In this document: positions 30,946-42,007 of the stretch, piece by piece
How positions within the stretch are numbered: position 1 is the stretch's first letter
Layout: the number at the start of each line of letters is the position of its first letter
Assembly (NCBI GenBank): GCA_949152475.1
Contig: OX424558.1
Location: 29,150,651-29,214,650 of the forward strand
Length of the DNA: 64,000 nucleotides
Direction of reading: 5' to 3'
Source of the DNA: Terebella lapidaria
Taxonomy: Eukaryota > Annelida > Polychaeta > Terebellida > Terebellidae
The notes under the pieces: model-generated
The model's input: the letters and a program-made list of their open reading frames with translations, nothing else
Database searches by the model: none
Told to the model about the DNA's origin: nothing
Made by a program: the position numbers and the translations under genes

Positions 30946-33900
30946 ATCCGAAAACATCATGCCCTCGTTCACCAAGAATCACATAATCGCGAATATATTT
31001 TAGTCATGTCGAACTGGCCGTGGATTTTGCAAGCTTAATCATCATTAACATGATATCTAGAACCGAGAGTTGTAATCATAACGGGTTCATGTTTTTCACA
31101 TATAGGAACTGGACATGGCCTGAAGCATTGGTACAAACATTGTTTCCAATCCATGGTGGGTGTACCAAAAATACGTCTCCCACAACTCATATTGAGTGGT
31201 TTAGTACTCATTTTAAAAATGTTTGTTAATGAGTATTCGTTGTATATAATTTTTTTTTGTTTTATATGATTTACCTTGGCGAGCCGTTATTGAACACAAC
31301 ACAAAACACTGATTTATCTCAGTATTAAAGTGCGTATACGGCATATATGTTTTGATGTCAATACACAGAAACAAGTGCTCTATATATGAATTTCAGGACC
31401 GGTATGTAATATTTATACCATTATTTACTTGATGGATACTAGAAATTAATTATTAAAGAAAAAAAAGATTTACTGCGATCAACTGTCATGTATTTAATTG
31501 TTTGTGAAATATAACAAGTAAGCGTCAGGAAATGTGTCGCCTCGATTCCAATATGGGGAATGGGAAGTTTATTTGAGTTTGTATTCCTGTAGACATACAT
31601 ACTGCAATTATAATCACTATTCTGTGAATAACAAGATCAGGGACTTTCCAGACTCAAATTGAAACAATTTCTAGACCCTTTCCAGAGCCAGATTAATTCG
31701 AAACCCCTATGCACGATAGCTCGTTAATATAATTTCAACATGCTACATAAACTTAAAGCTATAATCACTTTTAGAATTGACAAAATTTATTCATTCTGCG
31801 GTAGATTTATTTTGTCTATAGAATGAGATATCGTACAAATTTGGGTCTGAAAATGTGCATTGCGTGCCTAAATTGAGTTGTCAAATCAAGATTCAAATCA
31901 TTTTTTTCCTGAAAGCGGCCCGCCTTGCGAGCCATTTCTACACACAGTCTCGTGACGTCATTGGTGTTTGTGTAGATACTGTGGCAACCGGCAATGTAGG
32001 CAGGCCGATCATTCTCTATCCACTGTTTTCATGCACGATTAACGGCAATTTTCTGAGTATCTGTTGTCGAACTGTGCCTATTTCCTATATATTCCTGACT
32101 CTCTCGAGATGTACCGGTAGTTTCAAATTTGCGTGACAATCAATATCGCTAAATTTGGCTGATTTTAAAATTGATTCCAACTTTAACTTGTACGCTTAGG
32201 CTCCATTATTCACATCTATATATATAGTATTCGACCTGTAAAACAACATTTTTTGGGTGAAACTTTTCGTCAAACTGCTTGAACGGGAAAATCGCTATAA
32301 AATATGTTTCCTCAAAGCATTGTGCACCCTGTAACCAGTTCCGAGTAGAAAATCGATACAGAGAACAGCGGTGTTTTGACCACTCGTCCCCTTTTCCCTG
32401 TTTTTAATTGACTGTCATACCTATATAATTCCATAAAGATTGTGTAGATTTGAAGAGATTCATATGTCTTTATGCAAATGCCTTTATGCCCATTCGATCA
32501 TATTCAAAACTTCATGATCGCAAGTATACTGGGGTACATCGGTTGATAAGAAGGGATCCATTACGTGCACAAATATTTTTTGACAAACTTTTTTGGCCCC
32601 CGACCATTATCACAATTAGAATGGTCAGCAATACGTCCGCATTCAAAATGGCATCTTTCGGAACAGTGCTCAAACCCTGGTGATATCAACAAGCCATCCC
32701 CAGGGAGTCGGGGAAATCCTGTGGAGCCGCTGTCTGATTGGTCAAATCTTTCGAAGTACTCGCAATATTTTGCGGTTGTCAGGCATGAAGAAAATTTGAG
32801 AACAATTCACAAAACTGGACTTCATTTTTTTTAGTGATTGCCTCCATCTGCTTGTTGACACTAATTCAAAAAAAAAAAAATGCTGCGGTACTATTGCAGG
32901 ACAGAACCAACGCATCTATCCATGGGCCGTTTTAAATGGTATTTGAGTATGTCGCCTCCTGATGGGCGAAAATAACGAAAACTAGAATTTAATTCATGAA
33001 TAAAATATGATCATTTGTAAACATGCTTTATGTAAATTTACTACGACAGTTGTTTCTTTACTTTATTATACTGTTTAGGCAATTTATTCGGTGAAGAAAA
33101 TAAGTCAAATTTCGACCGATGTATAAGGGTGTCCCACACTTTTACACAAACAAATATTTCGAATAACATTGCAATGGCTTAAGGATGCTTATCAGTCAGG
33201 ATCCATGCCGTATCAGCAGAATTTTGTTATGTTTTGTTTGACCTATAACTCTGCAATTTGATAATGGATTGCGCTGAAAATTGTTGCGTAGGTTCTATCC
33301 ATGACTACAAGGCTTGTTCAATGGCCAGATTGAAGACTCAGTCGATATACATACAGTACAGATCCTGAACGTCATACAGCGCCAATCAAATGTAACTTAC
33401 ATAGAAAACAGACAGAGTTTTAGGGTACAGTTTCTTGACTATAGTTAGACTACATATCATAGAACAATAACCTACTGCCTGTTTTGGGATTTACCTCAAC
33501 ACTTGATGGGAATTTGATGGTCAAAATAGCATGTTATATATCATCCGCATTGAAGATTCACTGGACAAAAGAAATTGATTGTCAATCGCATTAATAACGT
33601 CTATATCCGTTGGCATTGTAAACTCAACCGCAAACTACATCAAGAATTCAGCGACTCTAATATTTTCAAAGTGCAGTATAGAACCAAAATCACAACAACA
33701 TCTCACTCCTGAGTACAACGTTCTCGACAGCTGAGCATTGATGGTATTTGCCATACGAATAATCCGCTGATCTGTACTTAGCGCTTCACTGACCAGCGGC
33801 ACAAGACATTTTCAGGGGATCGCAATAGATATACACATTTGCACATCAATTTGACATGACTATCGATGGGATACTTGAAATTTAAGGGTAGGTTATTATC

Positions 33901-36900
33901 ACGGATAGGTGCACTGGCTGTAGTTAAGAAACTACACCGTGTAATGCTACGTGTACGCAACGTAAGTTACATTTGTTCAAGTGACATTCAACTCCATTTA
34001 TATACTAATTTATCAATGAAATCTTCAATCTCTTATTCGCATCAGCTTCATTGATATATAGAGAATATATATTCCAAATTTCATGTAAGTTTGTTATGAA
34101 ACGGCCGAGATATGAACCAAATTGCACATGGTATGAAACCATTGAGATTACCTGGATCGTACTCGATACGCAATCTTAATCAAACTCAGAATGAAAGAGG
34201 CAGCTTAATGTTAGTATGAGGAAAACTGTAATCAGGTTCGTAGCTATGGTAACTCCTCGTAGCTAAGGCCGAGGACAATGGAGCAATCTCGAAAATATCA
34301 TTTTAGTTCGGCACATACCATCTCAAAATTCACCAACCTTCATGGAAATGGGTTAAAACTAGATGCGTTATTCTGGTTTCAGGAAATACAAGTAACCTTC
34401 AACAAAACCAGGAAATGATTAACACGAAATATGACACACATTGAGCGCTATCCATTGTGGATCTGGATGACGATCCCTAGTACAACCGTTTGAATGTTTG
34501 GCTAGACAAGGATTTAGAGAAAGGTAGCAGTGATGCAGCTTGTGGTCGTCAAGGTCCAAAAGAGACTGAGCTGTGATTAAGTCATATTTATGAATGGAGA
34601 ACATGTTGAATCGTTACTTAATTACTTTGCGATGCTCTAGTATCGTACAGGAGTGATCATTGTCATGTACTTTTGGGGTACCTGCGCCAATGTGGGAACA
34701 TTATCGAAAGGTGCAAATTGACCTTACGACTGTCACGGTTGAACACCTTTTCTGTGAAGCGTACACCTCGGACAAATATTGCCGAACAATGGTAATCCCC
34801 TCGGACAAACAACTCAAAGCATACACCGTCGTAAGGTCAATTGTTTGTGTCTTGTTTGTGAACTTCTTTGTTCTGGGAAAATCGTTCATGCATATCGAAG
34901 TCAGTATTGTTGACAAATTTTATTCGCCTTACTGGTCAGCACCGACCATGTCCCATGAATATCGATTGATTTTAGTCATACATGATTGTTAATTAAATTG
35001 TGAAAATTGTGATGTTTTTATATGCAAGGTGAGTCTATATACAGAAAGACATAAACATTTTGTACCTTTTGTACCGACAATGTACCCCGTTTTTATAAAA
35101 ACACTGTACAGTGTACATTCGCTTTTTTATTGAGAAAGCTGTATTCCAAGGGGAGTGCACAGATTGAAGATCTGTACTGAAAATCAAATTTACAAAATAA
35201 TTTGGATATTTTGAATATTCGGATTTTAATGTGTTTTCTGTATTATATACATCTGTGAAATATAATACAAGATTGATACCACCACCATTACACTAGGCGA
35301 AATAAATAGGTTATTACAAAATAACAGAGGACTTACTATACGCTGTTCTACTACAGAAGACATTGAATTTCCCGACTATTTTGCTACGCCGTCCGAAACT
35401 ACAATACACAATTTTTATTACCCACACCACTGACATATATGTACAGAATACTCTGTTAGCGGCCCGTAATAGTATCCTGCAAGTGCGGCGACAAAATCAA
35501 GATCACAACTTGTCTGGCTATTTGCATTTGAACAAATGCGCTTTTCTCGTGATAAAAGAATGTTAAAACCACAGCGCCGTCGGTTTTATGGCTGCGACAC
35601 AATTACTTCGTCAAATGTTATTAACTTTTCAGACGTTTACGACGCCATACATTATCACATTCAATTTGCAAACATTACATTTGCCGAGAGACGGTGCGGT
35701 TTTATTTAATTAGCGCACTGCTAGTTTTGCCAGCCGCACGTGGTGCAATAAATGATTTATTTAGGCTTTTTAATATAGAAATGAACAACGCGGAGGGAAT
35801 ATGGGGACGATATACTCATCAATTGGCTGTCGTAAGTTCGAGGGAGAAGTTTTACATGACTTAATTGTGGCCATACACATAAAGGGGCTTTGTGGTACCT
35901 ATCTCACATCGAGTTGAAACACAGACAGATGTTTTACTCTCGCATTATAGGCTACTGTTACCATTTCCTGTTACCCACTACCACCCATGTAGTTTTTATG
36001 CAGCCAGAACGCAAAATATGTTATTGACGTATAACGGCAAACGAGGGTTTAGACACAACGGTAACGTAATTCTTACCGCGAAATGTGCTATAATGACTGT
36101 GTTTTCAGAATGTGTTAAACAGCGGGTATATTGCATATGAGGCGAAATTCTTCCGTATCATGCACAATTATCATGATATGTATACAACATAGAATCTTTG
36201 AAGTATAGTTCACACGAATAGTGGATATCTCGATAAAAATGATATTGTCTGTAAAATAACGATTGTAATGTTTGTACGAAAAGTTATAATGTAACGGTTA
36301 ACCGAGCGAGCGTCTGTCTTTTCTGTCAAATCTGGCACCAGAGCAGCAGCGAGATGATGACTCACACATACAACACCATGTACAGATTTACATGCTTTAT
36401 TCACACCAGGCATAGAATATATAAAGTTTCCAAATGACACGAGATATTAATATAAAATAATCCAAATGAACCATTCATCACCGGACACAGGTAAACAGTG
36501 CCGAAAATGGCCTCAATGTATACCCAGAATATGCTTAAATAGACTGGCTCCAGAACCAGGTCATGGTGACCCAGATCGAGGTGTAGGGTCAAATATGCTA
36601 GATTTTGGCTCAGATTGAGGCCAGAACTCCCAGAAAGTTCCATTTCCGGTTCAGACACCCTGGTATTGCTCCCAATAAAATCCAAATATCAGTAGAAATA
36701 TGTCCTAACATCCCCCAAATTATGTTTCACCAATGAATTCCAACATCCTGCCCTGTAAATAAATGTATATGTAGAGATAATCATCAGGGGCGCCCGAGGT
36801 AAATTTGAAGGGCGGGGGCAGCTTTCTTCAGAAGGGCATTATAGTTTGCTTATTAATAAACGTGGGTTTACCTACTTTATCATGCCTCACTTATTTACTA

Positions 36901-37546
36901 GACTACTCAACTTATTTTAAAAACTGCGCGGTCCCTTGCAGCTACCGTGTGGTAGCTGTGGTAGCTGCGCATGCAAACAACCAAGAATATGGCGCCCAGA
37001 TGTCAAGAAACACTCGAAAAAAATATGTGATTTTGTTATGGATTTTGAAAAAAAAGGATTTTGTTATAATTTTACACTGAAATCGCCCAACACTCCAGGA
37101 TCTGAAAATCCCCCTCTCCTGCCACCGACAACAGCTGATTCTACAATGATACATACTAGTAGTACTCACTGCCGGCATTTGCACTTCAAATAGTCGTACA
37201 TAATCCTATTTCCAGTTCCCATTGTCAGCGATTATGATCAATTTGATATATTTAAGAACAGTATGGACCAACTAAACCGCCACCCTTTTGTACAGAAAAA
37301 GAACGATGATTGATATTTTCCATGATAAATTTCTTCATTCTAACGATAAATTTGTTTGTTTCAGGGCTAACAAAGAACAGGAGTGAAACATTGGAATACC
37401 TTTTAGGGCTTTTCTTCATGAAAGTTACAGGTAGTACGTTGCTAAGCAACTACATCGATGGAACAAATATGTTGAGGAGGGACCACATATAGTGTGTGAC
37501 GGTTTTAGAACGCTTACTAGTATACCTATTGATCCTATTCCGAACT
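30946..37546. other. Intergenic region, no gene supported
   Basis: AT-rich sequence to the right of unit B. ORFs are short, overlapping on both strands and without recognisable domains. The most coding-like is a Cys/Lys-rich 86-codon plus-strand frame at 36936-37193 preceded by a TTGCAG acceptor-like word, but it matches nothing I recognise. A small foldback lies at 34717-34844. Confidence 0.5.
34717..34844. repeat. Small inverted-repeat structure
   Basis: AATTGACCTTACGAC on the left pairs with GTCGTAAGGTCAATT on the right about 95 bp away. The interior also contains repeated CTCGGACAAA words. It may be a short MITE or chance foldback; no target duplication is evident. Confidence 0.4.
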
Positions 37547-37550
37547 TTAA
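37547..37550. repeat. TTAA target-site duplication, left
   Basis: TTAA immediately outside the left inverted repeat of the Kolobok-like element; mirrored at 48137-48140. Confidence 0.75.
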
Positions 37551-37584
37551 AGGTAGGGTTTACCCTGCGGTTTTTTGCAATAAA
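37551..37584. repeat. Left terminal inverted repeat of the Kolobok-like element
   Basis: Begins AGGTAGGGTTTACCCTGCGG and continues through a T-run to GCAATAAA. It contains the near-palindrome AGGGTTTACCCT. One mismatch (G/A at position 3) against the right repeat. Confidence 0.85.
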
Positions 37585-38579
37585 TATGCAGTATATAACC
37601 TGATATCAACATCTACCAACTCTCGACTGATTGTGACCACGAATAATCAATAAATCGAACATTTTATATCGTTGTCCATTGCGAGCACATGTACCATGGG
37701 CGCCGCCATCTTGATGACGCAAACTCGTGCAAACAAAACAGGAAGTGAGGAGACGTGCCATGCACGAATTGACCCCGAATTCCAAGCAGTCGTAATTATG
37801 TTTTGACAGCTGACAAATTAGACACATGCAATTAGCCAGAGTTATGAAATCATTGGAAAATCTCAAGAAGGGGCTAAATCCATTGATTTTCCTTTGTAAA
37901 ACGCGCGCGCACGTATATTCTGCAAGTTGAGATTAGCAGTCAGATCCCTGCCCATGCCGAGACATTTGCTCGTGTTGCAGATACACGTTCCATTTCCCAG
38001 ACATCAATCAACCCATTCATTGCAAAAACAACATCTATTGGTATATTCAACCTGAGTTTGGTGCCGAGGAATCCAGTATCACATTGTTTAGCGCGTTTGG
38101 TGATCTGATCAAAATTCTTTGGCTTTGACTTTGTGCATGCCACTCAAATGATATACTCACAATATTGTACTTATCCCCAGTTCATCCATGTGATTGAGCG
38201 AACTGAATTCCCAAATTAAAAGGTCTTTCAGATTATAATAGGCGACACAGGAAGACAGCCATGCGGCTATATGCCACCTAGGGAAGCATGTTCTTTGATT
38301 CGTTCGTATATATGTTTATGTATCTGGATTGCTATCCGAATAAATTTCGGATATCGTAAAATGACAGCGAAGTTTACTCGAAATAGTAATAAATGGCCAA
38401 CACCCTGCCTACTAAAATCTACTTTATCGCAAGTTTGAATACATATTCCAAAAATTATGTAGATAATGATAATTCTCAAGAATTCAATTTCCAAAAATTC
38501 TTGATGGTTCAAAATTGATTTGTTTTTTAGTGACAATAATTAATGACAAACAACTTTAGTGTATCATGATGTTTATTAA
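37585..38579. other. Kolobok-like element, left interior, no gene seen
   Basis: Between the left terminal repeat and the degenerate duplication at 38580. It holds part of the subterminal inverted block (37713-37742). A 67-codon minus-strand ORF at 37940-38143 is unrecognised; it could be a remnant of the missing transposase 3' part, but no motif supports this. Confidence 0.45.
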
Positions 38580-39250
38580 TATTTTTCACAAACACTGTAA
38601 CAAGACCCTGTTGCCTGGTTACTACCACAATGTACTAGTAAATTAGTATCACTGTCCAGACACCCCAAGGCACAACATATTCATGTATTCATTTACACTT
38701 CAATTCTGACTAGAAGTCTATTTACAAGATTAGACAAGCACAGCAATTTATAATGAAACAAGTAACATTAGGAACATTTGGTTATGTAACTCCACATTAA
38801 CTCCTCCCCCCCCCCCAGTAAAAAAAGCGTAAGATATGAAACAAGAGTAGCAGCCTGTAATAGTAAGAATATATTCAACATTTAATATGAGCTAAAATTA
38901 TGTACAAACAGACACACATCATAACAAATAAATGCTGTGCTATTGTACTGTGTTGGTATAATAACCATCAGGCACATAACATATTTATGTATATATTGAA
39001 TCTTAAATTCCATCTCAGAATCCATATACATTAGAAAAGATTGGACAGCACAGCAATTTATAACAAAATTGGTTACATTCCGAAAATTTAAATGTGTCTT
39101 GCATAACCCCGGTCTTTAAAAAAACCTGGTTACAGTGTAACTCCCCAGGTAAAAAAAACAAGCGTGGGATATGAACCAAGACTAGCAGCCAGTCAAAACA
39201 GCAGCATTTGAAATGAGCTGAATTCATGTACTAATAGACACACATTTATC
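38580..39250. repeat. Degenerate tandem duplication in the Kolobok-like element
   Basis: Two direct copies of about 330 bp (about 38600-38935 and 38936-39250) share blocks such as CAGCACAGCAATTTATAA, AGCAGCC and AGACACACAT. They lie downstream of the truncated exon 9, where the rest of the transposase should be. Confidence 0.6.
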
Positions 39251-39566
39251 AGAACCAGACCAACCACGAATGCTTGAAGATTGGTTCATTTGTAAACTAG
39301 GATATTTTACAAGATTTAACACAGAGAACGCTGCAGTCGAGGAGACCCGACTACATGTTTGTCTGCGACGCATCACAAAGTTAAAACCAATTTGAGTACA
39401 TCATGTAACACTGAGCAATAAACATTGACAATGCTAAATAATGGAGGACACAAGTAAGACAACATGACAATGCAGGTAAATGTTTGGTATGTGGAATGTC
39501 AGAATATCTTGCACACATTAACCAATTTTTGGCAATCGAAGACACAGCTACAAAGCCAGCATTGAA

Positions 39567-39839
39567 TCAAATGGATCGGAAAGAAAATGGAAGCATAGGT
39601 GCAAGTCTACAAAATGTCATTTGTCCAGTGTCCATCATAACATTGATAAGACTAAGCCAGACATCATTGCGGTGCTTCGTTTCCCATGTTTCTGGATAGG
39701 TCTCCCGCATCCACTTCGCAATCGTCTTGTGGCGATCAGTGATCAGTTCTGCCACCACCAAGTCGTTTGCTGACAGGCAGTCCATCGCTCGCTTCAGACC
39801 CTCCAGTTCGCACCTTGCCGAGTTTTGAACTTCATTGCT
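39567..39839 (-). CDS. Exon 9: transposase segment with TDRH, 3' truncated
   Basis: After the CAATTACAG acceptor the frame encodes SNEVQNSARCELEGLKRAMD, then ELITDRHKTIAKWMRET and NDVW. The Asp of T-D-R-H is the likely second catalytic acid. The expected continuation (DVWH followed by a Lys-rich helix) is replaced by 24 unrelated residues and a stop. No further exon with transposase similarity is found down to 37551. Confidence 0.7.
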   Translation of the reverse strand, partial: SNEVQNSARCELEGLKRAMDCLSANDLVVAELITDRHKTIAKWMRETYPETWETKHRNDVWLSLINVMMDTGQMTFCRLAPMLPFSFRSI

Positions 39840-39974
39840 CTGTAATTGGAAAAAAAATTCAGATTACTCATCTTCTAATCTTTATGCACAAGTCACTGAA
39901 ATGGTGTTTGAGATTTATGGTGATCAATGTTTCTTCCAATAGAAATGAAATATACAGAGAAATTTCATGCAAAA

Positions 39975-40900
39975 ACTAGACGTCAAGGCCTAAAGGCCTT
40001 GGAGGCATTTCAGGGTGAAGCATAAAAAAACAAAATATGACGAAGCTCCCAATGAGACCTATAAGACATTTATGCAATTACATCTATGTGAAGGACAAAC
40101 TTGATACCCCCAAAAACTATCTTTCTAATGTCTGGTTTGCTCTAGGTCACAGTTTCCGTGATATCGATGAAATCGAAAAATGCCGACTCAGCGAAAAAAA
40201 TTCAGGTCAAGGCCAAAGGTCATCCCTGATATGTTTGACTTATTGTTTGTCGAGGGCGACGAGTCCGAAAATAACATCCGTTTCACTCTACGACGCACCG
40301 TCTCCGAGATATCGACGAAAGTGAAAAATGTCGACTCGGGTTAAAAATTTCAGATCAAGGTCAAAGGTCACCCCTTATACCCTTAAGACATGTTTGTCTA
40401 GGGCGATTAGTATGAAAATAACGTCCTTTTCGCTCTACGAGGCACCGTTTCCGAGATATCGATGAAGCTCTTTGACAACCCCTTAGACATATTTGCCTAG
40501 TACATGTATGACGATTCCGAAAATAATGTATGTTTCGAGATATGTATGAGAGCCTCAAGCTAAAACTATTTCAAGCCCTAGGTCAAAAGTCGTCTGACGG
40601 ATCGGCCTCAAAATCAATAGGCTTCTTCCCTGGTGATATATGAACCTCCATGCAAAGTTCCACAGTCATTGCCATAGAACTTTTTGAGTTATCGTGCGGA
40701 AACCAGAAACATATATTTCATCCCCACAGACCCGGCTCAAAAACAATAGGCTCCCTCTCTTCTACACAACATTTCTGATCATTGGTGAAAATTTGGCGAA
40801 GATACATCGAGGCAAACTGAAGTTATCATGCGGAAACTTAAATGTGGAAAAAAACTAATAATTTGACAAAAACATAAAGGCATTTCTGTTGAAATGCCTT
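39975..40900. mobile_element. Helentron-like non-autonomous element E1 (intron 8)
   Basis: Begins ACTAGACGTCAAGGCC with a hairpin (CAAGGCCTAAAGGCCTTG) and ends with a 10-bp stem hairpin (AAGGCATTTC, loop TGTT, GAAATGCCTT). The interior has three diverged copies of a repeat of about 145 bp around GCTCTACGACGCACCG. It shares both ends and the repeat with E2 at 42008-44386. Terminal hairpins, no target duplication and an internal minisatellite resemble Helentron-associated elements; the class is inferred. Confidence 0.6.
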
Positions 40901-40956
40901 AATAAGACAGTGTTTGTATTATTGCACCAGAAATATACTACTGTAAGATATTATAC

Positions 40957-41157
40957 CTGAACAAGCTGGAAATCTAGTACATTGTTGATGCTGCACCCCA
41001 TCACAGTGTAAGAGCCGTATTTCGCCGAGTAACCAGGGGAGTTGTTTCGGCCATCTCCTGCGATGTGCAGTGGTTCATTTCGCTCCTTCAGTTGTGTGAT
41101 CATGGACTGCTGCTCGTCTTGCCACTGTTGCAGAAATGTTGCTTCAAGGTAGCGAGA
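40957..41157 (-). CDS. Exon 8: transposase catalytic segment with GDGR
   Basis: A 67-codon exon bounded by ATATTCCTAG and GTATAA sites. It encodes RYLEATFLQQWQ, then LHIAGDGRNNSPGYSAKYGS and VLDFQLVQ. The Asp of G-D-G-R is the likely first catalytic acid. The neighbouring donor and exon 9 acceptor are both phase 0. Confidence 0.75.
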
Positions 41158-41503
41158 CTAGGAATATGCAAAACCAATTTTGTCATCAACAACAGTAATA
41201 TAGAGAGAGTTGGTAATCATGTCCGAAAGTAGCCACAATTGCACTTCTGTAAAATTAGGTATGACGATGTTTATACGAAACATATGAAATCCTTATAGAC
41301 TGAAATTATTAATATATTTTCTACATGTGCAACATTGCACTAAACCAACACATTTTGCTCTTATCTTAATACATGCACTAGTTCACATGTTATCGGAAAA
41401 ATATATTTATAACATGTACATGCCCAGAAAAGAAAAATAATTGAGGATTCATTTTGAGTGAATAGAATAAATGATACCATCATCAAATATGCTATACACA
41501 TAC

Positions 41504-41631
41504 TTGCTCAACTTTGATGCATGTTTCCAACTTGTTCACAATGATGAGGTCTATTTGGCACTTGCATTCCACACAAGTTGCAAAAGATCAAGAATTCTTT
41601 CGAATGCTGGGGAGGCCGCTCTCCAACTTTC
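41504..41631 (-). pseudogene. Exon 7: frameshifted cysteine-motif exon
   Basis: The frame entered from exon 6 reads through SKEFLIF and later stops. A different frame (shift +1 or -2) reads CVECKCQID and ends exactly in the phase needed for exon 8. Exon length 128 does not fit the phases of its neighbours, so an indel is likely within the first half of the exon. Confidence 0.6.
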
Positions 41632-41755
41632 CTGGAACAAAAGTAAGTTACATGATTATCTGGATGAAATATCTGTATAACATTGTATCAAAGGACATGA
41701 TAAATCTGTGAGCACCTATATTGGGCATTTTGGCTTCAGACTAATGTATACTCAC

Positions 41756-41934
41756 AATGAATAATTGTAGTTGACTTCACTGTCAAAATTTTCTTCGATT
41801 GAATCAGTGTGGTCATCACAGTCCTCAGCCGGTTCCCACAACTCATCCTCAGGGTCAAATCCAGCCTCACTCATGTCGTCAGGCTCCTTTTTAGACTCAC
41901 TATCTGCCACCTGCTCCATCGGTGCTTCAGCTGC
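41756..41934 (-). CDS. Exon 6: acidic linker
   Basis: Encodes a strongly acidic stretch rich in Asp and Glu (MEQVADSESKKEPDD and onward). The acceptor is TCCAGTAG, used in phase 0, and the donor is GTGAGT, phase 2. Comparable acidic linkers are common between DNA-binding and catalytic domains. Confidence 0.55.
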
Positions 41935-42007
41935 CTACTGGAGTACACAAGGAATAATACACGATTTAACATTATTCGGCCAGGAATACATGTACATGTA
42001 AGACAAA

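Noticed and set aside
36936..37193. A Cys/Lys-rich ORF after an acceptor-like TTGCAG
   Set aside because: Short, unrecognised and without a matching donor or neighbouring exons. It remains the best of the weak candidates in 31-37 kb.
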